A stretch of DNA of 64,000 nt from Piscinibacterium candidicorallinum (GCF_047549485.1 NZ_CP180191.1:868001-932000), one strand, 5' to 3'; counted from the stretch's first letter, positions 7,628 to 17,042 are shown. Translations and numbers: made by a program. Notes: generated by a model from the sequence alone, not told the origin.

Positions 7628-9355
7628 ATGCGCGCCAGTCGATTCCACATCTCCACCCTCAAAGAGGCCCCTGCTGACGCGGACATCGTGAGCCAGAAGC
7701 TCATGCTGCGCGGCGGTCTGATCAAGAAGCTGGCCGGCGGTATCTACAACTACATGCCGATGGGCCTGCGCATCATCCGCAAGGTGGAGACCATCATCCG
7801 CGAGGAGATGAACCGCGCCGGCGCCATCGAGCTGCTCATGCCCGTGGTGCAGCCCGCCGAGGTTTGGCAGGAGACGGGCCGCTTCGACAAGATGGGCCCC
7901 GAGCTGCTGCGCGTGAAGGACCGCCATGGCCGCGACTTCATCATCCAGCCCACCAGCGAAGAGGTGGTGACCGATATCGCGCGCCAGGAGATCAAGAGCT
8001 ACCGCCAGCTGCCCAAGAACTTCTATCACATCCAGACCAAGTTCCGCGACGAGCGCCGGCCGCGCTTTGGCGTGATGCGCGGGCGCGAGTTCACGATGAA
8101 GGACGCCTATTCCTTCGACCGCACCGTTGAGGACGCCGGCAAGAGCTATGAGGCGATGTACGCCGCGTACTGCAAGATCTTTGATCGCCTGGGTCTGACC
8201 TACCGCGCCGTGGCGGCCGACACCGGTGCAATCGGCGGCGACAAGAGCCACGAGTTCCAGGTGATTGCCGACACCGGCGAGGACGCAATCGCCTACTGCC
8301 CCACGAGCGACTACGCCGCCAATATCGAGCTGGCCGAAGCCGTGGCCCTGGTGGCGGCGCGTGCCGCTGCAGCCCAGGCGATGCAAAAGACCCCCACGCC
8401 CGGCAAGAGCACTTGCGAAGACGTGGCTGCGTTGCTGGGTATTCCGCTGGAGCGCACAGTGAAGTCCCTGGTGCTCGCGACCGATACCGACAAGGGCGCG
8501 GTGATCCACCTGCTGCTGGTGCGCGGCGACCATGACCTCAATGAAGTGAAGGCCGGCAAGATCGAGGGCATGAAGGACGGCTGGCGCTTTGCCACCGAGG
8601 CCGAGATCGTCGAGCACTTCGGCTGCAAGCCCGGGTACCTCGGACCCAGCGGCATGAACAAGCCCGTTCGCGTGATCGCGGACCGCACCGTGGCGAACAT
8701 GAGTGACTTCGTCTGTGGCGCAAACGAGGTGGATTTCCACTTCACCGGCGTGAACTGGGGCCGCGATCTGCCCGAGCCCGATCTGGTGGCCGACATCCGC
8801 AACATCCGCGAGGGCGATCCCTCGCCGGACGGCAAGGGCGTGCTGGCCATCCAGCGCGGCATCGAGGTGGGCCACGTGTTCTACCTCGGTACCAAGTACA
8901 GCAAGGCCATGAACGCCACCTTCCTCGATGAGACGGGCAAGCCTGCGCTCATGGAGATGGGTTGCTACGGCATCGGCGTCACGCGCATCCTGGGCGCGGC
9001 CATCGAGCAGAACCATGATGAGAAGGGCATGATCTGGCCTGCCTCCATTGCACCCTTTGCCGTGGTGATCTGCCCGGTGGGCTACGACCGCATCGAGGCC
9101 GTGAAAGCCGAGGCCGACAGGCTCTATGCCGAGCTGCAAGCCGCCGGCATCGACGTGCTGCTGGACGATCGCGGCGAGCGCCCGGGCGTCATGTTTGCCG
9201 ACTGGGAACTGATCGGTGTGCCGCACCGCGTGACCATCGGTGAGCGTGGGCTCAAGGAAGGCAAGGTCGAGTACCAGGCTCGCCGTGACGCTGCAGCCAC
9301 GCCAGTGGCCGTGGGCGACATTGCCGCGCATGTGAAGGCGGCACTGGCCGCGTGA
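7628..9355 (+). CDS. proS: Prolyl-tRNA synthetase
   Basis: Class II aminoacyl-tRNA synthetase that charges tRNA-Pro. Its 575 residues are the bacterial ProS type with an inserted editing domain (about residues 220-380) between motifs 2 and 3. Motif 2 is visible as FRDERRPRFGVMRGREFTMKD, motif 3 as GCYGIGVTRILGA, and the anticodon-binding domain follows from about residue 470. The start MRASRFHISTLKEAPADA is typical. Its stop overlaps the GTG start of the next gene. Confidence 0.97.
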   Translation: MRASRFHISTLKEAPADADIVSQKLMLRGGLIKKLAGGIYNYMPMGLRIIRKVETIIREEMNRAGAIELLMPVVQPAEVWQETGRFDKMGPELLRVKDRHGRDFIIQPTSEEVVTDIARQEIKSYRQLPKNFYHIQTKFRDERRPRFGVMRGREFTMKDAYSFDRTVEDAGKSYEAMYAAYCKIFDRLGLTYRAVAADTGAIGGDKSHEFQVIADTGEDAIAYCPTSDYAANIELAEAVALVAARAAAAQAMQKTPTPGKSTCEDVAALLGIPLERTVKSLVLATDTDKGAVIHLLLVRGDHDLNEVKAGKIEGMKDGWRFATEAEIVEHFGCKPGYLGPSGMNKPVRVIADRTVANMSDFVCGANEVDFHFTGVNWGRDLPEPDLVADIRNIREGDPSPDGKGVLAIQRGIEVGHVFYLGTKYSKAMNATFLDETGKPALMEMGCYGIGVTRILGAAIEQNHDEKGMIWPASIAPFAVVICPVGYDRIEAVKAEADRLYAELQAAGIDVLLDDRGERPGVMFADWELIGVPHRVTIGERGLKEGKVEYQARRDAAATPVAVGDIAAHVKAALAA

Positions 9356-10077
9356 TCGCCGCTTCGTTGATGCTGCTGGACGCGCTTTTCAAAAGCCTTT
9401 CCGCTTGTCTGGCAAGGTTCTTCAGCCATTTTGGTCTGAAGAGCCTGATCCAGAGCCATTCTTCGGTTCTGTATCGGGGCGTCGCGCTGCTGTGTCTGGC
9501 AATCGCAGCCCCCGCCGCATTCGCCGGCGCCCAGAAGGAAGAAACGCTGGCTGACAACGTGCGCACCGCGCTGGCCGCGGCGATTGCGGACAAGGCGCCG
9601 CCGGTGTGGCGCTATGAGAAGCCGGAGGAGCGCGCGCGCTACCAGCGCTGGCTCTCCGCCATGGACGAGCGCCTTGCCAAGCGGCGCCGCGAGATGGATG
9701 CGCGCACCCGCATCGAGCTGCTGGAGACCATCTATTACGAAGCCAAGCGCGCCGGTGTGGACCCCGGCATGGTGCTCGGCCTGATCCAGGTGGAGAGCAA
9801 CTTCCGCAAGTACGCCATCAGCGACGCCGACGCGCGTGGGCTGATGCAGGTGATGCCCTTCTGGACACGCACGATTGGCGATGGCGACGTGCGAAAGCTC
9901 TTCCACATGCACACCAATCTGCGCTACGGCTGCACCATCCTGCGCCATTACATCGACCGCGAGAACGGCAATCTCTTCCTCGCCCTGGGCCGCTACAACG
10001 GCAGCCGCGGGCGGGACCCCTACCCCAACGCCGTGCTCGCCGCCTGGGAGCGCTGGAAGTTCAAGGACACCCCATGA
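9352..10077 (+). CDS. Lytic transglycosylase (SLT domain), secreted
   Basis: Cleaves the MurNAc-GlcNAc bond of peptidoglycan. The catalytic SLT domain spans about residues 118-235 (MVLGLIQVESNFRKYAIS with the catalytic Glu, ARGLMQVMPFW, LGRYNGSRG). A hydrophobic signal segment VALLCLAIAAPAAFA lies unusually deep, at about residues 43-57. The 40 residues before it are encoded largely by a copy of the dispersed repeat. Starts could be GTG 9352 (overlapping the proS stop) or ATG 9370. No ATG, GTG or TTG lies between the repeat and the signal segment in this frame. It overlaps the next gene by 4 bp (ATGA). Confidence 0.85.
   Translation: MIAASLMLLDALFKSLSACLARFFSHFGLKSLIQSHSSVLYRGVALLCLAIAAPAAFAGAQKEETLADNVRTALAAAIADKAPPVWRYEKPEERARYQRWLSAMDERLAKRRREMDARTRIELLETIYYEAKRAGVDPGMVLGLIQVESNFRKYAISDADARGLMQVMPFWTRTIGDGDVRKLFHMHTNLRYGCTILRHYIDRENGNLFLALGRYNGSRGRDPYPNAVLAAWERWKFKDTP
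9397..9471 (+). repeat. Dispersed TTTCCGCTTGTC repeat, copy B (inside a coding leader)
   Basis: The core TTTCCGCTTGTC is at 9398-9409, followed by the second hairpin CTTCAG-CCA-TTT-TGG-T-CTGAAG. It aligns without gaps over about 75 nt to copy D at 47289. It sits in frame in the 5' end of the transglycosylase gene. Confidence 0.75.
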
Positions 10078-11138
10078 TCCGAACCCCGCCGCTCAAGCAC
10101 CTGTTCATCGCTGCAAAGGGCGTGCTGCAGCGACTGCGCGGCAGCCTGCCGGCCCGGCTGGGCGCCGCCGCCACGCTGGCGCTTGCGCTGGCCGGCTGCG
10201 CCAGCACCGGCGGTGCGCCTGCGACCCCGGGCGGACCGGCCGCCAACGGCGCAGGCAGCGCTGCACAGGCGCAGCCTGCGGCCCCGGCCCAGATCGCCCG
10301 CGGCCCGCTCTACACCTTCAGCAAGGACGGCAAGACCCACAGTCTGTACGGCACCCTGCATGTGGGCCGACCGGACTGGACGCAGGACGCCGCCCTGCAG
10401 GCGGCGCTGGCGCGTGCGTCGGCCCTGGCCGTGGAAGTGGACGTCTCGCAGGCCCTGCCGATTCAGCTGGCCCTGCAGCGCTACGCCGTGGCGAGTGACG
10501 CGCAGACCGCCGCTGCTGGCTTGCCCGCGGACTTGGTCGAGCGTCTGCGCGCCGGCGCACGGCAGGCGGGTCTGTCAGCGGGGCAGGCGCGAGTGATGAA
10601 ACCCTGGTTCCTGGCCAACCAGCTCTCGATCTCGGCCTTTGCCCGCGGCGGCTACGTGGCCACGGCGGGCAGCGAGGTCTTCCTGATGGGCGCGGCCAAG
10701 CAGCGCCGCCTGCCGATCGTGGAACTGGAATCCGTCGAGCAGCAGTTCGCCATGCTCGATGCCATGCCCGGCAATGTGCTGCGCGAATACGTGGAGCAGG
10801 CGCTGCAGTACGCCCAGGGCAGCAGCATGCCGGCGGACTTGCAGCAGCTTGTGCGCGCCTGGGAGCAGGGTGACTTGAAGGCGCTGGCCGCCATGGTCAA
10901 CACCGACCCGGCGACCGCGCGCGCCTCGGACCGCTGGCTCAACGAGGAGCTGCTGCTTTCACGCCACCCGCAGATGGTGGAGCGCATCGTTGCCCTGGCG
11001 GGCAAGGAGCCCAGTGTGATGGTGGCGGTGGGTGCCCTACACCTGCCCGGCGAGCGTGGCCTGATCGCGTTGCTGCGCAAGGCCGGCTTCGAGGTGCGCC
11101 GCGTCGAGCGGCCGGGGCAGGTCGCCTCGGGCGGCTGA
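10074..11138 (+). CDS. TraB/GumN family lipoprotein
   Basis: A TraB/GumN (PF01963-type) protein, a metallohydrolase-like family whose bacterial substrate is not established. After an N-terminal hydrophobic stretch a lipobox LALAGC predicts lipidation (Cys about residue 42). The mature part begins with the family pattern LYTFSKDGKTHSLYGTLHVG and ends with MVAVGALHLPGERGLIALLRKAGFEVRRV, both typical. It has 354 residues. It is translationally coupled to the transglycosylase, so a cell-envelope role is likely. Confidence 0.85.
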   Translation: MIRTPPLKHLFIAAKGVLQRLRGSLPARLGAAATLALALAGCASTGGAPATPGGPAANGAGSAAQAQPAAPAQIARGPLYTFSKDGKTHSLYGTLHVGRPDWTQDAALQAALARASALAVEVDVSQALPIQLALQRYAVASDAQTAAAGLPADLVERLRAGARQAGLSAGQARVMKPWFLANQLSISAFARGGYVATAGSEVFLMGAAKQRRLPIVELESVEQQFAMLDAMPGNVLREYVEQALQYAQGSSMPADLQQLVRAWEQGDLKALAAMVNTDPATARASDRWLNEELLLSRHPQMVERIVALAGKEPSVMVAVGALHLPGERGLIALLRKAGFEVRRVERPGQVASGG

Positions 11139-11348
11139 TGCCGCTGTCTTGCGCTGCTGTCTTGCACCGATGGCTGGCGCCAGTCGCTCGCGCCCATCAC
11201 GTGCCAAGGCCTGAGGGCCGCTGACACGCTGCAGCGGTCTGCTGCGTTTTGCGCAGATCCGCCAGGGCGTGCGGACGCCATGGTCGGTGCCGCAGCGGCC
11301 ACGAATCACCGCCCGCTGGCCTCACGCCGCCAACACAGGCACGGCCCG

Positions 11349-11456
11349 ATATTTTTGGCCGAAAGTGATTTAATTTCGCTTGTTTCCGATCTTCATGTGG
11401 CCCGATTCCGCGCACTGAAACAGGAAATGCGAGATAGCGTCTTCTACCAAAAATAT
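11349..11456. repeat. AT-rich element with 10-bp terminal inverted repeats
   Basis: Perfect inverted repeats ATATTTTTGG (11349-11358) and CCAAAAATAT (11447-11456) bound a 108-bp AT-rich segment. It lies in the 335-bp gap between the TraB/GumN gene and the YkgJ-type gene (11139-11473), which holds no gene. The segment contains TGGCCGAAAGTGA and TTTCGCTTGTTTCC, which resemble boxes seen near 40.9 and 54.7 kb. No target duplication is seen at the ends. Confidence 0.5.
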
Positions 11457-11473
11457 GGCTGAAAAAGGATTAT

Positions 11474-12253
11474 TTATCTGCCCATGCCTGGCCCCGCGGG
11501 CAGCTTCGCATCCGCCAGCGCGTTGAAGAAGCGCGTCACCAGCTCCGGTGCGCTCACGCGGTCCGTGGGCTCCGGGTGGGTCTGCGCGTAGTCCAGCGAG
11601 TGCGTCAGCGCCACCCAGCGGCGGCCCTGCGCGTCCTGCTCCAGCTGCATCGCGGCCTGCGCCACCTTGGCCGGGATCGCCACCTTCTTGATCTTCTCGG
11701 CCGTGGGCCACTCGCACTCGCTGGCCGGCGAGGACACCAGATACTCCCGGCAGATCAGCGGCCGTTCCTCATAGATCGAGCAGGAGCCTTCTTCCAAGAA
11801 GGGGCAGCTCACACCCATCTCGAAGTACTTCATGCCCAGGGCGTTAGCCTCATCGGGCGTGAGCGTGTTGGCGGCGCTGCGCAGCGCCGCGTCAATCTTG
11901 GCGGCCTGCATAGCCTGACTGGCCTGCGCAAACCGCTCGCGGATCACACCTTGGCGCGGCTGCGGCATCTCATCGACGATCTTCGCAATTCGCCGCGCCT
12001 CGCTCGGCAGGATCGGCACCAGCTGCTTGCAGCAGGCCCCGCAGCCCGCCTTGCAACTGATCGGCTCACCCGCGGCGGCTACATCCTCCACCGCAATCTG
12101 GATCACCCGGTTGGCGAGCCTGCGCGCCGTGGGCAGCAGAAACTCGGCAGACTCCAGCCGCTGCGGTACATCCAGCTCAATGCGGATGCCACGATTGCGC
12201 ACGCGCAGTTCGGTGTCGAGATAGAGGTCAGGAGGTTGGACGGGGGCGGCCAT
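11474..12253 (-). CDS. YkgJ-type cysteine-cluster protein
   Basis: A member of the YkgJ/CxxCxxCC family of putative zinc- or iron-chelating proteins, with no assigned reaction. The cysteine pattern is visible as CKAGCGACCKQ near residue 85 and CPFLEEGSCSIYEERPLICREY near residue 160. The ATG at 12253 (MAAPVQPPDLYL) is preferred because the 28 codons upstream have no family-like content. It has 259 residues. It follows a small membrane protein gene on the same strand. Confidence 0.8.
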   Translation of the reverse strand: MAAPVQPPDLYLDTELRVRNRGIRIELDVPQRLESAEFLLPTARRLANRVIQIAVEDVAAAGEPISCKAGCGACCKQLVPILPSEARRIAKIVDEMPQPRQGVIRERFAQASQAMQAAKIDAALRSAANTLTPDEANALGMKYFEMGVSCPFLEEGSCSIYEERPLICREYLVSSPASECEWPTAEKIKKVAIPAKVAQAAMQLEQDAQGRRWVALTHSLDYAQTHPEPTDRVSAPELVTRFFNALADAKLPAGPGMGR

Positions 12254-12352
12254 GGTGCGGGTTCTCGCAAGCAAAAACTCGCCTGATTGAACGGCATCAC
12301 GCGCGCTTTGGCGATCCCGCTTTGTTGCGAGCCACACTCTGTCGCGGCGACC

Positions 12353-12718
12353 CTAGCCCCTGTACTCCATCAAAAAAGCAGTGACCACAAGCAAGGCGAC
12401 CACGATGAGGCGGCCGATTGCGATCATCCGGTCACGCTTGTGAGCCGCCTCCCGTTCTTGGGCGGCGCGGCGCAGCAGCGCCCCGGATCTTGCGTTGAGC
12501 AAGCGCAGTCGCTTTCGCATCGCCATGAGACTGTTCGCTCGAAGTGACCACATTGACGCGGCCGCTGGGTCGGATTGGGCCAGATCGTGCGCGCGCTGAT
12601 GGGCTTGCGCGATCAGCGATTCAAGATTGTCGAGTGAGGGCAGAGTCGAACCATCAGCGAATCGTGGCTCGTCCGAGCCGGTAGCGTCAGTTTGATTCGG
12701 CGGGGCGGGTTTGGTCAT
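12353..12718 (-). CDS. Small membrane-anchored protein of unknown function
   Basis: A 121-residue protein I do not recognise. It has a polar, Pro/Asp-rich N-terminus, then a basic, Ala-rich and probably helical stretch (about residues 40-95, with RAAQEREAAHKRD), and a single C-terminal transmembrane segment IGRLIVVALLVVTAFLM (about residues 101-117). The topology suggests a tail-anchored protein with a cytoplasmic coiled region. Its start overlaps the mnmC stop (ATGA), so it is co-translated with mnmC. Confidence 0.7.
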   Translation of the reverse strand: MTKPAPPNQTDATGSDEPRFADGSTLPSLDNLESLIAQAHQRAHDLAQSDPAAASMWSLRANSLMAMRKRLRLLNARSGALLRRAAQEREAAHKRDRMIAIGRLIVVALLVVTAFLMEYRG

Positions 12719-14649
12719 GGGCTTGAATGAAGTCCACGTTGCCGGCCCTCACCACGCTTGAGCGCCCGCCACGCAAACCGCGCCGGGTCCACGGCGTCGG
12801 CCAGATCGCGTTCGACGGGCAGCGGCTCGCCCAGCATCTGCGCCGCAATGAGCTCACCACCCAGCAGGGCATAAGTGAGGCCGCGCGAGCCATAGGCATT
12901 GGCGATCCATGCGCCGCGCAGGCGGGGCATGTCGGCCAGCTGGGGGGCGCCGGGGCGGGCGTTTGGTGCCGCTTGCAGATCGGGCAGGGCGCCGATGACT
13001 GGCAACCGGTCGGGGGTAACCACGCGCACGCCGGTCCAGGCGCGGCGCGGTTTGCCTTGGGCAGCGGCCTCGAAGCCCGGCCAGAGCCCGGCCGCCTTGG
13101 CCTGTGCCTGCTGGTGGCTGGACTCGCGTTCGTCCTCCCCGGCCTCGCCATGCTCGTAGCTGGCACCGAAGACGGTGGTGCTGCCTTGCGCGGGCAGCAG
13201 GTAGCCCGCACCGGCCAGCACGGCCTTGAGCTGCGGTGCGAGGCCCTCGATCAGGCTGCACTGGCCGCGTACCGGCGCAAGCGGCAGCTGGTGCAGACCC
13301 AGCGATGGTTGCAGCGCTGCTCCGCCCGGCAGATCCGCCGGGCCTTGCGCCAGCACGAGCTGGGCCGCTTCAAACGTGCGTCCGTCTGCGGTGGCGACGC
13401 ACCAGCCGGCTGCGCTGCGATCAACTTGTGCCACACAGGCGCGAACATGCAGGGCCACACGCGGCTGCGCGAGCCAGTGCGCCACCAGTTCACTCGGCCT
13501 GGCCCAGCCCATGCGAGCAAACCAGATGCCGCCGGCGGCAGGGCGCAGGCCGAGCAGGCTCGCGGCTTCGTCCTGTTTAACCCAACGCGCGAAGTCCGCC
13601 GGCCAGGCTTGGGCGTCCAGCAGCGCCCGGCCTTCGGCGCCGTCCTGCTCCATCTGCAGCGTGCCGCTGGCCTGCCAAGCATGCTGCGGCCAGTGCTGCG
13701 CTGCCAGCAGGCAGCCGGCGAGTGTGAGGCGTGAGAGCGGCGTGGCGCCGCGCGCCATGGCCGGGCGGAAGGCGGCAGCCAGGTGACTCGAAGTGCGCGC
13801 GGCCGGCTCGTCATCGCGCTCCAGCACGGCCACACGCAGGCCGCGGCGCGCAAGGCTGGCGGCCACTGCGGCGCCAGCCAAACCGGCGCCGACAACGATG
13901 ACGTCTGTGCCAGTGGCTGCATGCCGGGGTGCGGGCGTCGTGGCTGCGGCAGCACCCGGCCAGCGCGCCACGGTCATCTCGCGCTTGTGGCCAAAGCCGG
14001 GCTGCTTCTCGACCACAAAGCCGCAGTCCGCCAGATTGCGGCGCAGCTGGCCTGTGGCGCACCAGGTGGCGAGCAGGGCGCCGGGCGCGGCGCGCTCTGC
14101 CAGCGCCTTGCACACTGCGGTGTCCCACATGGTCGGGTTCTTGGCCGGCGCAAAGCCGTCCATGAAGATCGCATCCGCCCGCACGGCGAGCTTGGGCAGC
14201 AGTACCTGCACATCGCCCAAGGCGAGCGTGAGCGTGACGCGGCCGTCTGCAAACTGCAGGCGGTGCAGGCCGGCGATGGCTGGAGGCCACTGGGCGATCA
14301 GGGCGTTGCGATCTGCGTCTTCGGTGCCGCCTGCACCCAGCCAGTGCGCCAAGTCTTCACACGTGGGAGGGTGCGCGTCGATCGACACCACGTGCAGCCG
14401 GTCGCAGCGCTGGGCATCGTCGCGCCAGGCGGCCAGCAGGGTCAGGAAGTTGTTGCCCAGGCCAAAGCCGGTTTCGAGCACCGTGAACTGGGGGCGGCCG
14501 CGCCAGCGTTCCGGCAGGCCGCAGCCGCGCAGAAAGACATGCTCGGCCTGCGCGCGCGCACCGGCCGTGGGGTGGTAGACGTCACCAAAGCATGCTGCGA
14601 GGGGCGTGCCGGACTCCGCAGCCTCGATGCGGGCGCTCTGGATGCTCAC
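12715..14649 (-). CDS. mnmC: Bifunctional tRNA 5-methylaminomethyl-2-thiouridine protein MnmC
   Basis: Completes the mnm5s2U34 wobble modification. The N-terminal methyltransferase domain (about residues 1-235, with FTVLETGFGLGNNFLTLLAAW and the DGFAPAKNP motif) methylates nm5U. The C-terminal FAD oxidoreductase (from about residue 248, VIVVGAGLAGAAVAASLARRG) removes the carboxymethyl group, and GVRVVTPDRLPVIG is its conserved closing motif. At 644 residues it is a full fused MnmC. It lies just downstream of ffh on the same strand. Confidence 0.95.
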   Translation of the reverse strand: MSIQSARIEAAESGTPLAACFGDVYHPTAGARAQAEHVFLRGCGLPERWRGRPQFTVLETGFGLGNNFLTLLAAWRDDAQRCDRLHVVSIDAHPPTCEDLAHWLGAGGTEDADRNALIAQWPPAIAGLHRLQFADGRVTLTLALGDVQVLLPKLAVRADAIFMDGFAPAKNPTMWDTAVCKALAERAAPGALLATWCATGQLRRNLADCGFVVEKQPGFGHKREMTVARWPGAAAATTPAPRHAATGTDVIVVGAGLAGAAVAASLARRGLRVAVLERDDEPAARTSSHLAAAFRPAMARGATPLSRLTLAGCLLAAQHWPQHAWQASGTLQMEQDGAEGRALLDAQAWPADFARWVKQDEAASLLGLRPAAGGIWFARMGWARPSELVAHWLAQPRVALHVRACVAQVDRSAAGWCVATADGRTFEAAQLVLAQGPADLPGGAALQPSLGLHQLPLAPVRGQCSLIEGLAPQLKAVLAGAGYLLPAQGSTTVFGASYEHGEAGEDERESSHQQAQAKAAGLWPGFEAAAQGKPRRAWTGVRVVTPDRLPVIGALPDLQAAPNARPGAPQLADMPRLRGAWIANAYGSRGLTYALLGGELIAAQMLGEPLPVERDLADAVDPARFAWRALKRGEGRQRGLHSSP

Positions 14650-14670
14650 GGCCTGACCGGGCGCGGCGCC

Positions 14671-16053
14671 TTATTTCGGCCCGAAGCCGGGAAAGCCGCG
14701 TTTCATGCCACCCATGGCGCGCATCATCTTGCCCAGGCCGCCGCCCTGCATCTTTTTCATCATGCCGGCGATCTGGTCGAACTCATTGAGCAGGCGGTTG
14801 ACCTCCTGCACGGTCACGCCCGCACCGGCAGCAATGCGGCGCTTGCGGGTGGCCTTGATGAGCTCGGGCTTGGCGCGCTCGCCGGGCGTCATGCTGTTGA
14901 TGATGCCTTCCATGCGGCGCACCTTCTTGGCGGCCTCGTCCTGATTGACCTGGCTGGCCGCCTGCTGGAACTGCGCCGGCAGCTTGTCCAGGATGCCCTG
15001 CATGCCGCCCATATTCTTCATCTGGCCGATTTGCGCCTTGAAGTCTTCCAGGTCGAAGCGGTTGCCCTTCTTGAGCTTCTCGGCCAGCTTCTGCGCTTCG
15101 GCCACATCGATGGCCTTGGTGGCTTCCTGCACCAGCGCGACGATGTCGCCCATGCCCAGGATGCGGTTGGCAAAGCCGTCGGCATCAAAGGCTTCCAGCC
15201 CGCCGATCTTCTCGGACACGCCGATGAACTTGATCGGCTTGCCAGTGATGTGCCGTACCGAAAGCGCTGCACCGCCGCGGCTGTCGCCGTCGGTCTTGGT
15301 CAGTACCACGCCGGTCAGCGGCAGCGCGTCCGAGAAAGCCTTGGCCACGTTGACCGCGTCCTGGCCCTGCATGGCGTCGACGACGAACAGGGTCTCGATC
15401 GGCTTGATCGCGGCGTGCAGCTCGGCGATCTCCTTCATCATCGCGTCGTCGATCGCGAGTCGACCGGCGGTGTCGACGATCAGCACATCAAAGTAGTGGT
15501 TGCGGGCGTAATCCAGCGCTGCTCTGGCAATGTCCACCGGCTTCTGGTCTGGCGTGGACGGGAACCACTCGGCGCCGGCCTGGCCGGTCACGGTCTTGAG
15601 CTGCTCGATGGCGGCGGGGCGATAGACGTCGCCGGAGACCGTGAGCACCTTTTTCTTGCGTGTATCTATTAGATGCTTGGCGAGCTTGGCCACGGTAGTG
15701 GTCTTGCCCGCGCCCTGCAGACCGGCCATGAGGATGATGGCCGGCGGCTGGGTGGCCAGATTGATCTGGCTGGCCTCCTTGCCCAGATCGGCACCAATCA
15801 CATTGGCCAGCTCGCGGTGCACCACGCCCACGAGGGCTTGACCGGGCGAGAGCGAGCCCACCACGTCCTGACCGAGTGCGCGCTCCTTCACCTTGGCGAT
15901 GAACTCGCGGACCACGGGCAGGGCGACGTCCGCCTCCAGCAGCGCCATGCGGATCTCGCGCAGCATGTCGGCGGTGTTGGATTCGGTCAGACGGGCCTCG
16001 CCCTTCATCGTCTTGACGACGCGGGCCAGGCGGGTGGAGAGGGATTCGAGCAT
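14671..16053 (-). CDS. ffh: Signal recognition particle protein Ffh
   Basis: GTPase subunit of the SRP that targets inner-membrane proteins co-translationally with 4.5S RNA and FtsY. The N domain is followed by the G domain with GLQGAGKTTTVAKLAKHL, DTAGR and TKTDGDSRGG, then a Met-rich M domain ending MRAMGGMKRGFPGFGPK. Length is 460 residues. The ATG at 16053 (MLESLSTRLARVVKTMKG) is the standard Ffh start. Upstream in-frame codons are Pro-rich and not family-like. Confidence 0.97.
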   Translation of the reverse strand: MLESLSTRLARVVKTMKGEARLTESNTADMLREIRMALLEADVALPVVREFIAKVKERALGQDVVGSLSPGQALVGVVHRELANVIGADLGKEASQINLATQPPAIILMAGLQGAGKTTTVAKLAKHLIDTRKKKVLTVSGDVYRPAAIEQLKTVTGQAGAEWFPSTPDQKPVDIARAALDYARNHYFDVLIVDTAGRLAIDDAMMKEIAELHAAIKPIETLFVVDAMQGQDAVNVAKAFSDALPLTGVVLTKTDGDSRGGAALSVRHITGKPIKFIGVSEKIGGLEAFDADGFANRILGMGDIVALVQEATKAIDVAEAQKLAEKLKKGNRFDLEDFKAQIGQMKNMGGMQGILDKLPAQFQQAASQVNQDEAAKKVRRMEGIINSMTPGERAKPELIKATRKRRIAAGAGVTVQEVNRLLNEFDQIAGMMKKMQGGGLGKMMRAMGGMKRGFPGFGPK

Positions 16054-16190
16054 GGCGGTAACCGGAACAGGGTTGGGGCAGGGCGGCCGCGGTGGCGTCG
16101 GGTGGGTCATTCGACCTGCAAGACGCGGTGCGAATCGCAGCGCGCGGCACGCAGGCAAAGGCGCAGAACCGCGCCGCTACACTCGGCGAG

Positions 16191-17042
16191 ATGGAGCCCC
16201 GTCACATCATCTGGATAGTGTATGCGCTGGCCTGCGCCTGCTATGCCGCGCTGGCGCTGCGTGCGGCCAGCCGCATGCAAGGGATGGAGTTCTACCGGCC
16301 CGCGGGCCTGGAGCTGCGCCTGCCCTGGGTGGCGCTGCTGGCTCACGTGACGCTGCTGGGTCAGGACTTCCACAACGTCAGCGGCATGCGCTTCGGGTTC
16401 GCGCAGGCACTGACGCTATTCACTGCCCTGGGCGTCCTGTTCTTCCTGCTGGAGGAACGCTATGTCCGCATCCACGTCATGCGGCCCATGGTATTTGGCG
16501 CCGCGGCCGTGGCGCTTCCGTTGCCGCTGTGGTTCAACGGCGTGGTGCTGCCTGTTGGCCATCCGCTGCTCAAGGCACACCTTTGGCTGGCCATGGTGGC
16601 CTACGCCATTGTCGGCATCGCTGCCGTCCACGCCGTGATGATGGTGGTGGTGGATCGTGGCCTTCACCGCAAGAGTCTCGAGCGCCCCCACCCGGTGAAT
16701 CCGCTGCGTGCAGTGCTGCAGCGCAACGCCCCCGCCCTGGTACCGCTTGAGCACCTGCTGTTTCGCATGCTCTTTGTGGGCTTCGTAGTGCTCAGCATCG
16801 CGCTGGCGCTTGGTGTCGTCGTGGCAGAAGGCGCTGGTATGGGCGGTTTGCGGGTCGATCACAAGACCGTTTTTTCTGTGCTGGCCTGGGCCACGCTACT
16901 GGGTTTGCTGCTGGGCCGCTGGCTTGGTGGCTGGCGCGGGCGCACCGCGGTGCGTTGGACGCTGTGGGGCTTCCTCATGCTGTCACTCGCGTACGTGGGT
17001 AGCCGTTTCGTGGCTGAAGCCATCCTGCATCGTCTGGGCTGA
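16191..17042 (+). CDS. CcsA/YpjD-type cytochrome c assembly family membrane protein
   Basis: A polytopic inner-membrane protein with about eight transmembrane segments and 283 residues, resembling the YpjD/CcsA family found next to ffh in many beta- and gammaproteobacteria. The C-terminal part has the family pattern DHKTVFSVLAWATLLGLLLGRWLGGWRGRTA and ends in WTLWGFLMLSLAYVGSRFV. The start MEPRHIIWIVYALACACY is chosen because a membrane segment begins at once. It may contribute to haem handling, but the YpjD branch has no proven function. It is divergent from ffh. Confidence 0.85.
   Translation: MEPRHIIWIVYALACACYAALALRAASRMQGMEFYRPAGLELRLPWVALLAHVTLLGQDFHNVSGMRFGFAQALTLFTALGVLFFLLEERYVRIHVMRPMVFGAAAVALPLPLWFNGVVLPVGHPLLKAHLWLAMVAYAIVGIAAVHAVMMVVVDRGLHRKSLERPHPVNPLRAVLQRNAPALVPLEHLLFRMLFVGFVVLSIALALGVVVAEGAGMGGLRVDHKTVFSVLAWATLLGLLLGRWLGGWRGRTAVRWTLWGFLMLSLAYVGSRFVAEAILHRLG

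Noticed and set aside
7538..9331. 597-codon antisense open frame opposite proS
   Set aside because: Same antisense artefact; proS is complete on the other strand.
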